In this document: piece by piece, positions 54,080 through 63,815 of the stretch
Layout: every line of letters starts with the position of its first letter
Position numbering within the stretch: the stretch's first letter is position 1
Program-made: the position numbers and the translations under genes
Notes under the pieces: model-generated
The model's input: only the letters and a program-made list of their open reading frames with translations
The model's database searches: none
Told to the model about the DNA's origin: nothing
Assembly (NCBI GenBank): GCA_030220185.1
Contig: JASPKZ010007542.1
Location: 496,001 to 560,000, forward strand
Direction: 5' to 3'
DNA: 64,000 bases
From: Diploptera punctata
Lineage: Eukaryota; Arthropoda; Insecta; Blattodea; Blaberidae

Positions 54080-54806
54080 TGTAATATATATTGAAGTATA
54101 TCATAATATATATTGAAGTATATCATAATATATATATATTTTATAATATGAACATTCATTATAATGTATGACTGTCCTAAATTAACACAATTATTGACCT
54201 AATTGATCTTTTTGTTAAAATATGCTGAAGAATGATTTTAAAGAATTCTGTCATGAATATTTAAATAGGTATTACCTTTGTAGTTATTTGGAAAAGTCAT
54301 GCAGTATAAGGGATTGTTACACAATAGGTAGTCTTACCTAATGATGACTTAGCTTTTAAAAGGTCATAGGTTAAGCGCATTCAATATGCTTTTCAGAAAG
54401 GGAGAATCTGGTTACATGTACAATACAACCAAATTGATTCTCACGTATACATTGTAACTACGTCATTACTCAACTGGTATATATGTATGAAACTTATGAT
54501 TGTAAGTTAGACAGTTTTTTTCATCGGTGTTACCGATACCCTGTCTCACGTTTTTTTGTATTAAAGTCTGTTTGTTTCTCACTACTGCTCCGCTGTGTCT
54601 TCTTATAGTTAGGTTTAATCCTATCTACTAACCACATTTCCGAAGAATTCCTGGGGTTGATTCCTAATCTATAAATTTACAGATATCTACTAGAACTTCA
54701 AGACGATCTTCACCTCCTGACACAACTCTTACTTATTTTGATTATTATTTATACTTTAAAAATAATCCTTATAATTATAGAAGGAATCGACCACCCAGAT
54801 ATTACA
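54080..54806 (+). repeat. 5' LTR of the right element
   Basis: 727 bp, ends TGTAAT and ATTACA. The start has a direct repeat of TATATTGAAGTATATCATAA. Differs from the 3' LTR only in a T-run at about 54514-54521. Confidence 0.95.
54478..54565 (+). promoter_or_regulatory. Candidate LTR promoter and polyadenylation signals
   Basis: TATATATG at 54478-54485 is followed about 30 bases later by an initiator-like ACAGT (54511), then an ATTAAA polyadenylation-type hexamer at 54560-54565. This would place a short R region after about 54,512. A TACGTCA word lies upstream at about 54,460. The assignment is inference from spacing. The same elements occur in all four LTRs. Confidence 0.35.
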
Positions 54807-54829
54807 TGGTGGCAGCGCATCGGGATTGG
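54807..54829 (+). promoter_or_regulatory. Primer-binding site, right element
   Basis: TGGTGGCAGCG then CATCGGGATTGG directly after the 5' LTR, as in the left copy. The first 11 bases fit the 3' end of a tRNA-Leu-type primer. Confidence 0.65.
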
Positions 54830-55151
54830 AAAACCAGCGAGCAGTGAGACATCCGAAGGTGCGAACGAGCTGGAGAGACTCTTCAATTAGTCCCAGATAA
54901 TTCAGAGCCTATCTCGAGGGATCAACGCTCCAGAGTAATCCACAGGCGCCGTGGTACCCGTAAACGCACCAGAGGAAAGCAGACAGTGGTCCTGAGGCCA
55001 ACACCAGCAGCCACCGACGCGCTCGAGGGACGTCCTTGGTGTTCAGCCGTTGGCAGCCTGCACCGCGAGAGGAGTCGCACCCTGAGGGGAGCTGAAAGGC
55101 CATCACTACGACTCTGAACTGTGCATCTCAGACCACCCTACATCTTTCTTT

Positions 55152-55159
55152 AGGTGAGT
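55152..55159 (+). promoter_or_regulatory. Predicted splice donor, right element
   Basis: AG|GTGAGT with the exon end at 55153, 17 bases before the gag ATG. Pairs with the acceptor before env at 59779. Confidence 0.6.
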
Positions 55160-55170
55160 CCAATTCCATT

Positions 55171-56052
55171 ATGGCTAGCGAGGGCGATATTGATATTAGC
55201 GAGGAAAGCTATATCCCTGTAGTTCAAGCAGTTAAGTTGATACCCCGAACATTCGATGGAAACCCCAAACATTTAAGAGAATTTATAGAAGGAGTAGAAG
55301 CTGCGGTTCAGGTAGTCCATCCAACCAAACAACCCTTATTGTTAAGATTTATAGAATCCAAAATTTCAGGAGACGCTAAAGATAGACTTTTAGCTAGGAC
55401 AGAGAGAGAAACTTGGATTCAAGTTAAAGCAATATTGGAGGAGAACTTTTCTGTAAGGAGAACGCTAGAATATTATGCAGGAATACTCTTTAATTCAAAA
55501 CAAAGTACAAATGAAACAGTTGCACAGTGGGGTTCAAGATTAGATGGAATAGCCATGGATTTAAGAAGAGAAGTCAGAAATAGATTGGAGAGGTTAGAAA
55601 GACGCGATAATTCGAGATATGTAGAAGGAGGCCTACAGCTGATAGGAGAATTTTTAAAAGGTACTTTCGTAGCAGGGTTAAAGGACGATAAGATTAAGTA
55701 TATAGTAAAGGCTAAGGGTGAAGAAGAATCATTAGCGCAACTAATCGAAACCGCATTACAGGAAGAAAGCGAGGTAAAGTCCACGAGATTTAGGGGTAAT
55801 CAAAATGGACAAGGACATCCAATCACAGGGGCAGTAAAAAGGGAATTTAGAAGACCGTACGGATCAGAGATAAAGAGAGAGGTTAACCTGGCCACAAAAG
55901 AAATAAGGTGTTATAATTGTAATGAGATAGGGCACATTAGTAGAGAATGTGGTAAGAGACCGCAACCCCGTAGGCATGGAGGACGGGACAGAGCAGCTCT
56001 GGGAGGCCGCCAGGGAAACGAGAATTCGGGTTACCTGAGCAGTCGCAGGTAA
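55171..56052 (+). CDS. gag: Gag (293 aa), right element
   Basis: Same protein as in the left element: capsid-type helical region, CCHC zinc knuckle at residues 247-260 (CYNCNEIGHISREC) and a basic Gly/Arg-rich C-terminus. The frame is complete. It is the only undamaged gene of this copy, so particles or RNA packaging from this locus would depend on Pol made elsewhere. The stop codon lies inside the predicted frameshift stem-loop. Confidence 0.93.
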   Translation: MASEGDIDISEESYIPVVQAVKLIPRTFDGNPKHLREFIEGVEAAVQVVHPTKQPLLLRFIESKISGDAKDRLLARTERETWIQVKAILEENFSVRRTLEYYAGILFNSKQSTNETVAQWGSRLDGIAMDLRREVRNRLERLERRDNSRYVEGGLQLIGEFLKGTFVAGLKDDKIKYIVKAKGEEESLAQLIETALQEESEVKSTRFRGNQNGQGHPITGAVKREFRRPYGSEIKREVNLATKEIRCYNCNEIGHISRECGKRPQPRRHGGRDRAALGGRQGNENSGYLSSRR

Positions 56053-56060
56053 TCCTCCCG
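56013..56060 (+). promoter_or_regulatory. Predicted -1 ribosomal frameshift signal, right element
   Basis: GGGAAAC at 56013-56019 in the gag register G GGA AAC. A 7-base spacer (56020-56026) leads to the stem CGGGTTACCTG (56027-56037), loop AGCAGTCG, CAGGTAA (56046-56052), bulge TCCT and CCCG (56057-56060). The -1 frame is open from 55974 into pol. Confidence 0.75.
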
Positions 56061-56312
56061 TCTGACTGCGCGCCAGGACTCATGGAGTGCCTGAGGGATC
56101 ATACTAGGGTAAATATGGAAGGGGAATTACCTGAACTAGTTGATCAGAAGTTTAAGGATAGGATAGATAAAGCCGCTAAAATAGTTAGTGACGCAAACGA
56201 ATCCCCAGATGACAGTGTTTGTTGGGCAGTGTCGCAAGGCGAACTGCATAAGTTGACTAGAACGCCGATAAATGGGTTCTGTGACTGTGGGCCTAGCGTG
56301 GTTGGGGAACGC

Positions 56313-56537
56313 CAAGAGACTGTAGGCTCGAAACAGTGGAATAATAGAGAGAAACGCCAGGAGATTGTAGGCTCGAAACAGTGGAATAATAGAGAGAAAC
56401 GCCAGGAGATTGTAGGCTCGAAACAGTGGAATAATAGAGAGAAACGCCAGGAGATTGTAGGCTCGAAACAGTGGAATAATAGAGAGAAACGCCAGGAGAT
56501 TGTAGGCTCGAAACAGTGGAATAATAGAGGGAAACGC
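56313..56537 (+). repeat. In-frame 45-bp tandem repeat, five units
   Basis: Five 45-bp units. The first encodes QETV and the next four QEIV. The codon for the first Q is CAA in unit 1 and CAG in the others, unlike the left copy, so the arrays have been homogenised separately. Confidence 0.95.
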
Positions 56538-59500
56538 TACGAGTCGTCCACAAGGGATAGAACTTGGGATAGTGGATTTAAGGAAAAATCCAAGGACACC
56601 AAACCTACCTCAATGGAGACAGCGTGTTGTGAGATCGAAGTAGGGACTCTTAATGCTATTAATCAGTGGGACGCCTCTGGTTATGAACCGAGACCCTGGG
56701 AGATGTATATCCTAAGTGAACAATTAAAAAATGGCCTAGGTTTAGTATTGATAGATACTGGTGCACAAATATCATTAGTTAAAGAAACATCACTAAAGAG
56801 AAACGTTATAAAGGATAACTGTAATATGAAAATACAAGGTATTAGTGGGAACTCTATAAAAGTAAATGGGATAACTCAATTAGTATTGAATAATTGTGAA
56901 AATCATACAGTTGTTAATTGTCATATAGTAGATAAATTACCCAGAGATTTAGATATAATTTTAGGCCAAGACTGGCTCATGGAACAAGGTTATATGTTAA
57001 ATAAAAAGATGATTATTCCTCCGTATAGTGAAAATTTAATGGAATTTCCTACGAACGAAAGAGGGAACAGATTCATAGAACGGCAAATTTTACAGCCAGG
57101 GCTAATTTGCGCTAACGGGATAACAAAATGTGATAAGACATTCACATGCCTAGTAATTAATTAACAGCTGACGCACAGATAATAAAGAAAATACCAGAAC
57201 TAGTTAAACCGCCCACTCAAATAAGTAAGGAACAGGAAGTATCAGTTGAAAATTTCGTACCTCAAAGATTAGATTTATTAAATAAAAATCTGAGACTTGA
57301 ACACGTGAAAGAAGGAGCCCATAGTATACGAAACATTTGCACAGAATACGCGGACATATTTAAGCTTCCGGGAGATAGACTAACAAGCACAACAGCTGCT
57401 ACACATTCCATACCCACACCTTCAATTCCTAAAGGAAGAGCTATAACTTTGAAGAATTATAGGTTAGCAGAGGCTCATCAAGAGGAGATTGACAAACAAG
57501 TTACACAAATGTTAGAAGACGGTATTATCGCACATAGTAAGAGCGAATGGAATTTTCCACTAATAGTAATACCTAAAAAGGAAGATGCTTCTGGAAAGAA
57601 AAAGTGGCGAATTTGTATAGATTTTAGAAAGTTAAACGAAGTAACCGTAGGAGACAGCTATCCTCTTCCTAATATACAAGATATATTAGACAAAATAGGA
57701 AAGGCTAGATATTTTTCAGCAGTAGATTGCGCAAGTGGATACCTTCAGGTGCCGATCGCTGAGGAAGACCAATGTAAAACCGCTTTTAGCACCCCTAACG
57801 GACATTTCGAGTACAAGAAAATGCCTTTTGGAGTTAGGTCGGGACCAGCTACATTCCAAAGGATGATGAACTCGGTACTCCAAGACTCAATAGGCAATAG
57901 ATGCTTTGTGTACATGGACGATATATTAGTAATGGGCGAAACCTTAGAAGAACATAATAAAAAATTACGGGAAGTGTTTAATCAGTTACGGAAACACAAT
58001 TTAAAAATCGAACCTGATAAATGTGAATTTTTGAGAGAAGAATTAAAATATCTAGGACACGTGGTTACCGCTCAAGGTGTCAAACCCGATCCGAATAAGA
58101 TACAGGCAGTTACCGAATTTCCAACTCCAAAGACACCTAAAGACATAAAATCATTCTTAGGTTTGGCAGGATATTACAGAAAATTTATAGAAGAATTTAG
58201 TGCGATTGCAAAACCTCTGACTGAATTGTTAAAGAAAGATAAAAAATGGAAGTGGGAAGATACGGAACAGAATAGCTTCAATAAATTGAAAGATAAATTA
58301 ACGACAGCTCCGTTGTTACAGTATCCAGATTTCACACAAACCTTTATAGTAACGACAGACGCGAGTGGATACGCTTTAGGCGCAATTCTTAGTCAAGGAA
58401 CGTTAGGAGATGATAAACCCATTGCTTACGCTAGCAGGACTTTAAATCAAGCCGAATCGCATTACAGCACTGTAGAAAAGGAACTATTAGCAATAGTATG
58501 GGCATGCAGACATTTTAGACCTTATTTACTAGGACGTAAATTTCAAGTAGTGACAGATCACAAAGGATTGGTCTGGCTATTTAAAGTGAAAGACCCTAGT
58601 TCGAGATTAATACGTTGGAAACTTCAACTTTCAGAATTTGAATTCGAAATTCATTATAGGGCAGGTAAAAGACACGTAAACGCAGATAGTTTGAGTAGAC
58701 ACCCTGTAGAATGTTGCACCTTGGATAATACGCACTTAACTGAGGATCGTAAGAAGGAAATAATCAAGGAATTTCACAGCTGTCCAATTGGAGGACATCT
58801 TGGAATCAATAAAACTACCGATCGAATTAAATTATACATAACTTGGCCGGGAGTAGAGAAAGACGTAACCAATTACATTAAAACTTGTAAGATTTGTCAA
58901 TTTAATAAAGACGAGAAGCAGAAAGTAAAACAACCTTTAGAGGTCACGGACACACAAAAGGAACCTTGGATAAAAATTTATTTAGATGTAGTGGGACCAC
59001 TTCCGCTAACCGAGAGAGGTCATAAATATATATTAACTTGTCAAGATAACTTAAGTAAATATTTAATAGTCATACCCTTAAAGACACAAACAGCTGAAGA
59101 AGTGACAGAAGCTTTCGTAAACAATGTTATTTTAATTTATGGGATTCCTGATATCATATTAACTGATCAAGGAACAAATTTTATGTCAGATTTATTTAAA
59201 AGAATATGTAAACTATTTAAGATTCAGAAACTAAGCACTACTGCTTATCACCCTGAAAGTAATGGAGCTCTAGAAAGAACTCATAAGACCTTAGTAAACT
59301 ACTTACGTTGTTTTTGCAATCCTAGAGGAGCCGATTGGGACAAATGGTTACCTTTCGCCAGTTTTACGTACAACACTACCCCCCATAGTATTACTAAATA
59401 CTCTCCTTATGAATTATTGTATGGAAGAAAATGTAATATCCCAGGAATTTTACAAACTAAATCACAACCTTTATATAATTACGACGATTTAATTCTAAAT

Positions 59501-59767
59501 GTACGGAATAAATTGCAAAGTTGTCATGAGATAGCTAGAGAAAGGCTTATTAAGTTTAAGGAACTACAACGATCGCGTGTGAAAAGCAATTATGTTGAAT
59601 TCAAGAAGGATGATCTAGTACTTCTCAGAGTAGAAAATAGGAATAAATTAGATCCAATATGGAAAGGTCCATATGAGGTTAAGACTACTGAAGGTCACAA
59701 CGTGATAATACAAAAGTTAGGTAAACGCAAATATGAGACGGTACATTCAAATAGATTAAAGCCATAT

Positions 59768-59780
59768 TTTCCTTTGCAGG
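59768..59780 (+). promoter_or_regulatory. Predicted env splice acceptor, right element
   Basis: TTTTCCTTTGCAG|G, AG at 59778-59779, 11 bases before the env ATG at 59790, within the last codons of pol. Confidence 0.6.
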
Positions 59781-59789
59781 GAAAAGAAA

Positions 59790-61840
59790 ATGAAACTTCA
59801 TAACACATGGGTAATGCTACAAATGTTAATACCATTTTGGTTGGGGAAGCTTACAGACGCTCAAGAAGTAAAAGCTCTGGATTCGAAGACCGGTGTGTAC
59901 TTTGACGAGATAGGAATTATACAATTTTACCCTATACAATGGAAAGTGGTAAGTTATATAAACTTGGAACCAACTAGAGATCTTTGGAAACAGACAAAAA
60001 ATCATTTAAGGTTGATAACTGATTATTGTGATAAGATAAAGGGAGAAAAGTGGTATCATTTGACAGATTGTGGGAGTTTAAATCACTTTGTAAAACCAAA
60101 AGTCAGGTATGTTGAAAATTTAAAAGAATTAGTCACAGAATATTTAAAAACACCTAATGAACAGAATACTAGAAGCAAGAGAGGCGTTTTAAATTTTATG
60201 GGAGATATTGCTAAGATATTATTCGGTACTCTGACTCAATCTGATGCAGAGGAATATAATAAGCACATTTCACAGTTAGAGAAGGAACAGGCAGAATTTT
60301 TGCATATTCTAAAGGATGAAATTACAGTGATTAAATCAACCATTAATTCAGTTAACTTAACTATAGCAAGGGTGAACCGGAATGAAAATATTTAAAAAAT
60401 GGTTTAATAAAATTAAATAATTATACCACTAATAGGATTAACGCACTGCAGAAGGAAATAGAAGGTATTAGTTTAGCCAATGAACAAATAAGGATTTCTC
60501 TTAGAGGTGTGGAAGAATGCCAGCATTCTTTTGAGCTTCTTATAGACGCATTTGTACACGCAGAGCAAGGAACTCTTCAACCTCAATTAATTACGGTGGA
60601 AAGAATTAAGAATGTTATGAAAGCCCAAACGCTACCAACTGGTCTGGACTACCCTAATTTTTCTTTTTCAGAACTTCAAAATTTAATTACACCTCACACC
60701 TATTCTTATAAACAATATCTAGTATATGTATTACAAATACCCCTTCTCTCTCCTACTCCGTATCACTTGTATAAAACACTTCCTTTTCCTGTCAAGAAGG
60801 AAGGTAATATTTACATTTTTCTAAGCGCAAACAAAGAATATATTTTCAGTGACCCGTTGAGACAACATTACGGAAAAATGACAACTAATGAACTAACAGG
60901 ATGTTTTCGTCCTAATCTTTTGCATTATGTATGTAAAGAAAATATACCGATTTATTTGTACACCCCTGAAGCTGATTGTGAAGCTTCACTTCTTCATCCA
61001 TCCACCACTAAAGTTCCAAAAAGTTGCGAGACTAGAATTTTCACATTGAACAAATCCTACTGGATTCCCTTATATTTATCTAATGAATGGTTATTTGTCA
61101 CCCCAAAACCAGATCGTATGACTGTGTTATGTGGCGACAAATCAACACAACTCAATATTGAAAAGGAAGGTAAATTATCGCTAGGACAGAATTGCAAGGC
61201 TTTTAATGCCCACGTAACCTTACATGCCATGAGTAATTTGGTAAGTAACTTAACCATAGATTTTATACCGACAGCACCTCTTGACTTCGACTGTTGCTTT
61301 GATATGGATAAAACTAACGACTACGAGAAATTACAATTGGACATGCCTATGTCTAACCTAATGTCATCGGTAGATGATTTGAGAATGGCCAGTATGAAGG
61401 CCGATGATTTAGGTAAGTTAATAAAACAGCAAGAAGAAAATGATTATTCGAAGTGGTATATACATATAACCACATGGAGTTCTGTAATGGGTACGATCAT
61501 ATTCGTAACCTTGACTTGTTGTTGTTGCATTTGCTGTTGTAAGAGCTACAGAACTTTAATATTTTGGTTATGGGATAAATGGACTCCAAGAAAATGCTGG
61601 AAGGAGACGACCGAGAGGCTGTGTGTTAACATACATAATTACTCTGGGCATGATCGTGTAGTATACACTAAAACTACAGGTAATGATGAGAGTTCACCTG
61701 TCGTGTCCCTCAAGTCATCACCGCTTATCGGAGAAAGAATTAGAGACCCCAGTTGTCCACAGAATGTATCCCCAAAAGATGAAGAAGATAAAGATAGTAT
61801 TGCGCATAGAACTAGAAATAAAAATAAAACATTTCGTTAG
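59790..61840 (+). pseudogene. env: Env, broken by a 1-base deletion
   Basis: Counterpart of the left env. The first 201 codons are open and include the signal segment, the RSKR cleavage site and the fusion-peptide-like stretch. One T is missing in the ATATTTAAAAAAT run near 60390, giving TAA at 60393-60395. The rest, including the membrane segment and tail, stays readable in another frame to 61840. A product from the start would be secreted or lost, lacking the anchor. The start overlaps the pol end by 14 bases, as in the left copy. Confidence 0.93.
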
Positions 61841-61872
61841 TAAAGTTTCGAATTATGTAATTCAAAACTTTC

Positions 61873-61886
61873 TATAGGGGGAAGAG
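61873..61886 (+). promoter_or_regulatory. Polypurine tract, right element
   Basis: TATAGGGGGAAGAG immediately before the 3' LTR at 61887. Confidence 0.85.
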
Positions 61887-62614
61887 TGTAATATATATTG
61901 AAGTATATCATAATATATATTGAAGTATATCATAATATATATATATTTTATAATATGAACATTCATTATAATGTATGACTGTCCTAAATTAACACAATTA
62001 TTGACCTAATTGATCTTTTTGTTAAAATATGCTGAAGAATGATTTTAAAGAATTCTGTCATGAATATTTAAATAGGTATTACCTTTGTAGTTATTTGGAA
62101 AAGTCATGCAGTATAAGGGATTGTTACACAATAGGTAGTCTTACCTAATGATGACTTAGCTTTTAAAAGGTCATAGGTTAAGCGCATTCAATATGCTTTT
62201 CAGAAAGGGAGAATCTGGTTACATGTACAATACAACCAAATTGATTCTCACGTATACATTGTAACTACGTCATTACTCAACTGGTATATATGTATGAAAC
62301 TTATGATTGTAAGTTAGACAGTTTTTTTTCATCGGTGTTACCGATACCCTGTCTCACGTTTTTTTGTATTAAAGTCTGTTTGTTTCTCACTACTGCTCCG
62401 CTGTGTCTTCTTATAGTTAGGTTTAATCCTATCTACTAACCACATTTCCGAAGAATTCCTGGGGTTGATTCCTAATCTATAAATTTACAGATATCTACTA
62501 GAACTTCAAGACGATCTTCACCTCCTGACACAACTCTTACTTATTTTGATTATTATTTATACTTTAAAAATAATCCTTATAATTATAGAAGGAATCGACC
62601 ACCCAGATATTACA
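61887..62614 (+). repeat. 3' LTR of the right element
   Basis: 728 bp, followed by the target duplication GAAG. One T longer than the 5' LTR of this copy and the same length as both left LTRs. Confidence 0.95.
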
Positions 62615-62618
62615 GAAG

Positions 62619-62834
62619 CTACTTACTTTATTTTATATCATTTTAATTTTATTATATTCTATGTTTTTTATAGTATTAGCTAGTATTAGATTACATCATC
62701 ATTGTATTTTGTTTAGTCTGTATTTTAATAATATCTTAAAATTTTAATATGTGCGTAATGTTTGTATAATTTTACTATTCGCTGGTTGAGTGGAAGAGAA
62801 GGCCTTATGGCCTTACCTCTGCTAGCTAAAATAA
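62619..62834 (+). mobile_element. CR1/jockey-like LINE 3' UTR, second half
   Basis: Continuation of the LINE at 53660-54079 after the insertion. TGGTTGAGTGGAAGAGAAGG, CCTTATGGCCTTACCTCTGC and CTAAAATAAATCATT parallel the 3' end of the LINE at 1062-1140 (minus strand). The ATT microsatellite that follows is probably its tail. Confidence 0.7.
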
Positions 62835-62835
62835 A

Positions 62836-62901
<66 letters not shown>

Positions 62902-62902
62902 T
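62835..62902 (+). repeat. (ATT)n microsatellite
   Basis: Pure ATT run at the 3' end of the LINE fragment. Confidence 0.95.
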
Positions 62903-63040
62903 TATTAAGTGTTCTGTCCATTTCCTATTATTTTCGCTGGTTTTATCTTCAATTTTATATATATTTAATTCTTCTCGCATAGTTTCATTCCTTATTCTAT
63001 CCGCTCTTGTGCATCCTTTCACATTACATTTCATGATTTT
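62903..63040 (-). pseudogene. LINE C-terminal fragment
   Basis: Minus-strand frame MKCNVKGCTRADRIRNETMR, then NIYKIEDKTSENNRKWTEHL, related to the fragment at 33542-33965 (VKGCTRMDRLHNESIR). It stops at the ATT repeat. Confidence 0.7.
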
Positions 63041-63093
63041 TTAAATCATGAAATTGATGATTAGTCAGGGATTTAACCTCAGAGTTTGATTCA

Positions 63094-63681
63094 CACAACT
63101 TTTGGATTATAGTAATACCAATAATAAATATAAAAATTGAGTTATTGGAAAATGAATGAGTTCGAAGAAATGTTTTTGTTAAAAAAATGCATTTGGTACA
63201 ATTTATTAGTGTCCACCACTGTGGTTTCGAGATAGCGTGCTGCCTTGTCACGCAGCGGGTCCGGGTTCGATCCACGATCGAGACAGTTTCCTGAGTGAGA
63301 TTTTTATCATGGTTTTTTCTCACTTTTAAGATAAATGTCACGAAACGTTAGGGCCCAAACGGTCCCCGAACATCATATGGCCATCGCCACAACTTTTGGA
63401 TAATAATAATACTAATAATAAATATAAAAATTGAGTTATTGGAAAATGAATGAGTTTGAAGAAATGTTTTTGTTAAAAAAATGCATTTGGAACAATTTAT
63501 TAGTGTCCACCACTGTGGTTTCGAGATAGCGTGCTGCCTTGTCACGCAGCGGGCCCGGGTTCGATCCCCGGTCGAGACAGTTTCCTGAGTGAGCTTTTTA
63601 TCGTGGTTTTTCCTCACTTTTAAGACAAATGTCACGAAACGTTAGGGCCCAAACGGTCCCCGAACATCATATGGCCATGGC
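63094..63681 (+). repeat. 294-bp tandem duplication containing a SINE head
   Basis: Unit 1 is 63094-63387, unit 2 is 63388-63681. Each holds about 115 bp of flank (CACAACTTTTGGAT..., AAAATGAATGAGTT) followed by the head and body of a head-A SINE. The units differ at a modest number of positions, for example TCCGGGTTCGATCCACG versus CCCGGGTTCGATCCCCG. Confidence 0.9.
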
Positions 63682-63815
63682 AATCATCATCATTCATATT
63701 CATCTTAGATCAAGCTTAGGATTAAGGACTCTCCTGGTGCACCACTATCATCATCATCACCCATCATTTCATCTAGGTAACGTAACCCCGCCTTCCAATC
63801 GCCCCAATCTCAGAA
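63504..63815 (+). mobile_element. tRNA-derived SINE (head A, tail 1)
   Basis: Head GTCCACCACTGTGGTTTCGA, B-box GGTTCGATCCCC, body GGGCCCAAACGGTCCCCGAA and tail CCCCGCCTTCCAATCGCCCC. The upstream unit (63211-63387) contains only the head and body of the same SINE, because the duplication ended there. Confidence 0.85.

Larger units (their letters stand above)
56082..59803 (+). pseudogene. pol: Pol polyprotein, broken by a 1-base deletion
   Basis: Corresponds to the intact 1255-aa pol of the left copy. The first part (to a TAA at 57162-57164) contains five 15-residue repeats and the whole protease (DTGA, ILGQDWL). A missing T in the AATTAATTAAC tract shifts the frame just after the protease. 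The second part resumes in another frame to 59803 with RT (YMDD), RNase H (TDASG) and integrase (HHCC; D, D-35-E) still readable. A normal Gag-Pol from this copy would end after the protease. The break is a mutation, not programmed, because the left copy lacks it. Confidence 0.93.
54080..62614 (+). mobile_element. Errantivirus-like env-bearing LTR element, broken copy (right)
   Basis: An 8,535-bp element of the same family as 43539-52121, in plus orientation: 5' LTR (727 bp), primer-binding site, gag, pol, env, polypurine tract and 3' LTR (728 bp). Host flank GAAG is repeated at 54076-54079 and 62615-62618. The LTRs differ by one T (a run of 7 versus 8). Compared with the left copy it has one 45-bp unit fewer and single-base deletions near 57162 (pol) and 60390 (env). 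Gag is intact. It is a recent insertion that cannot make complete Pol or Env by itself. Confidence 0.95.

Noticed and set aside
57155..57170. A programmed frameshift after the protease in the right pol
   Set aside because: The left copy is continuous here; the right differs by one missing T in a short T/A run and has no slippery site or structure. It is a mutation or an error.
43539..62614. Interpretation of the two retroelements as one inverted segmental duplication
   Set aside because: Each copy has its own 4-bp target duplication (AACT versus GAAG) and the host flanks are unrelated. Two insertions explain this better.
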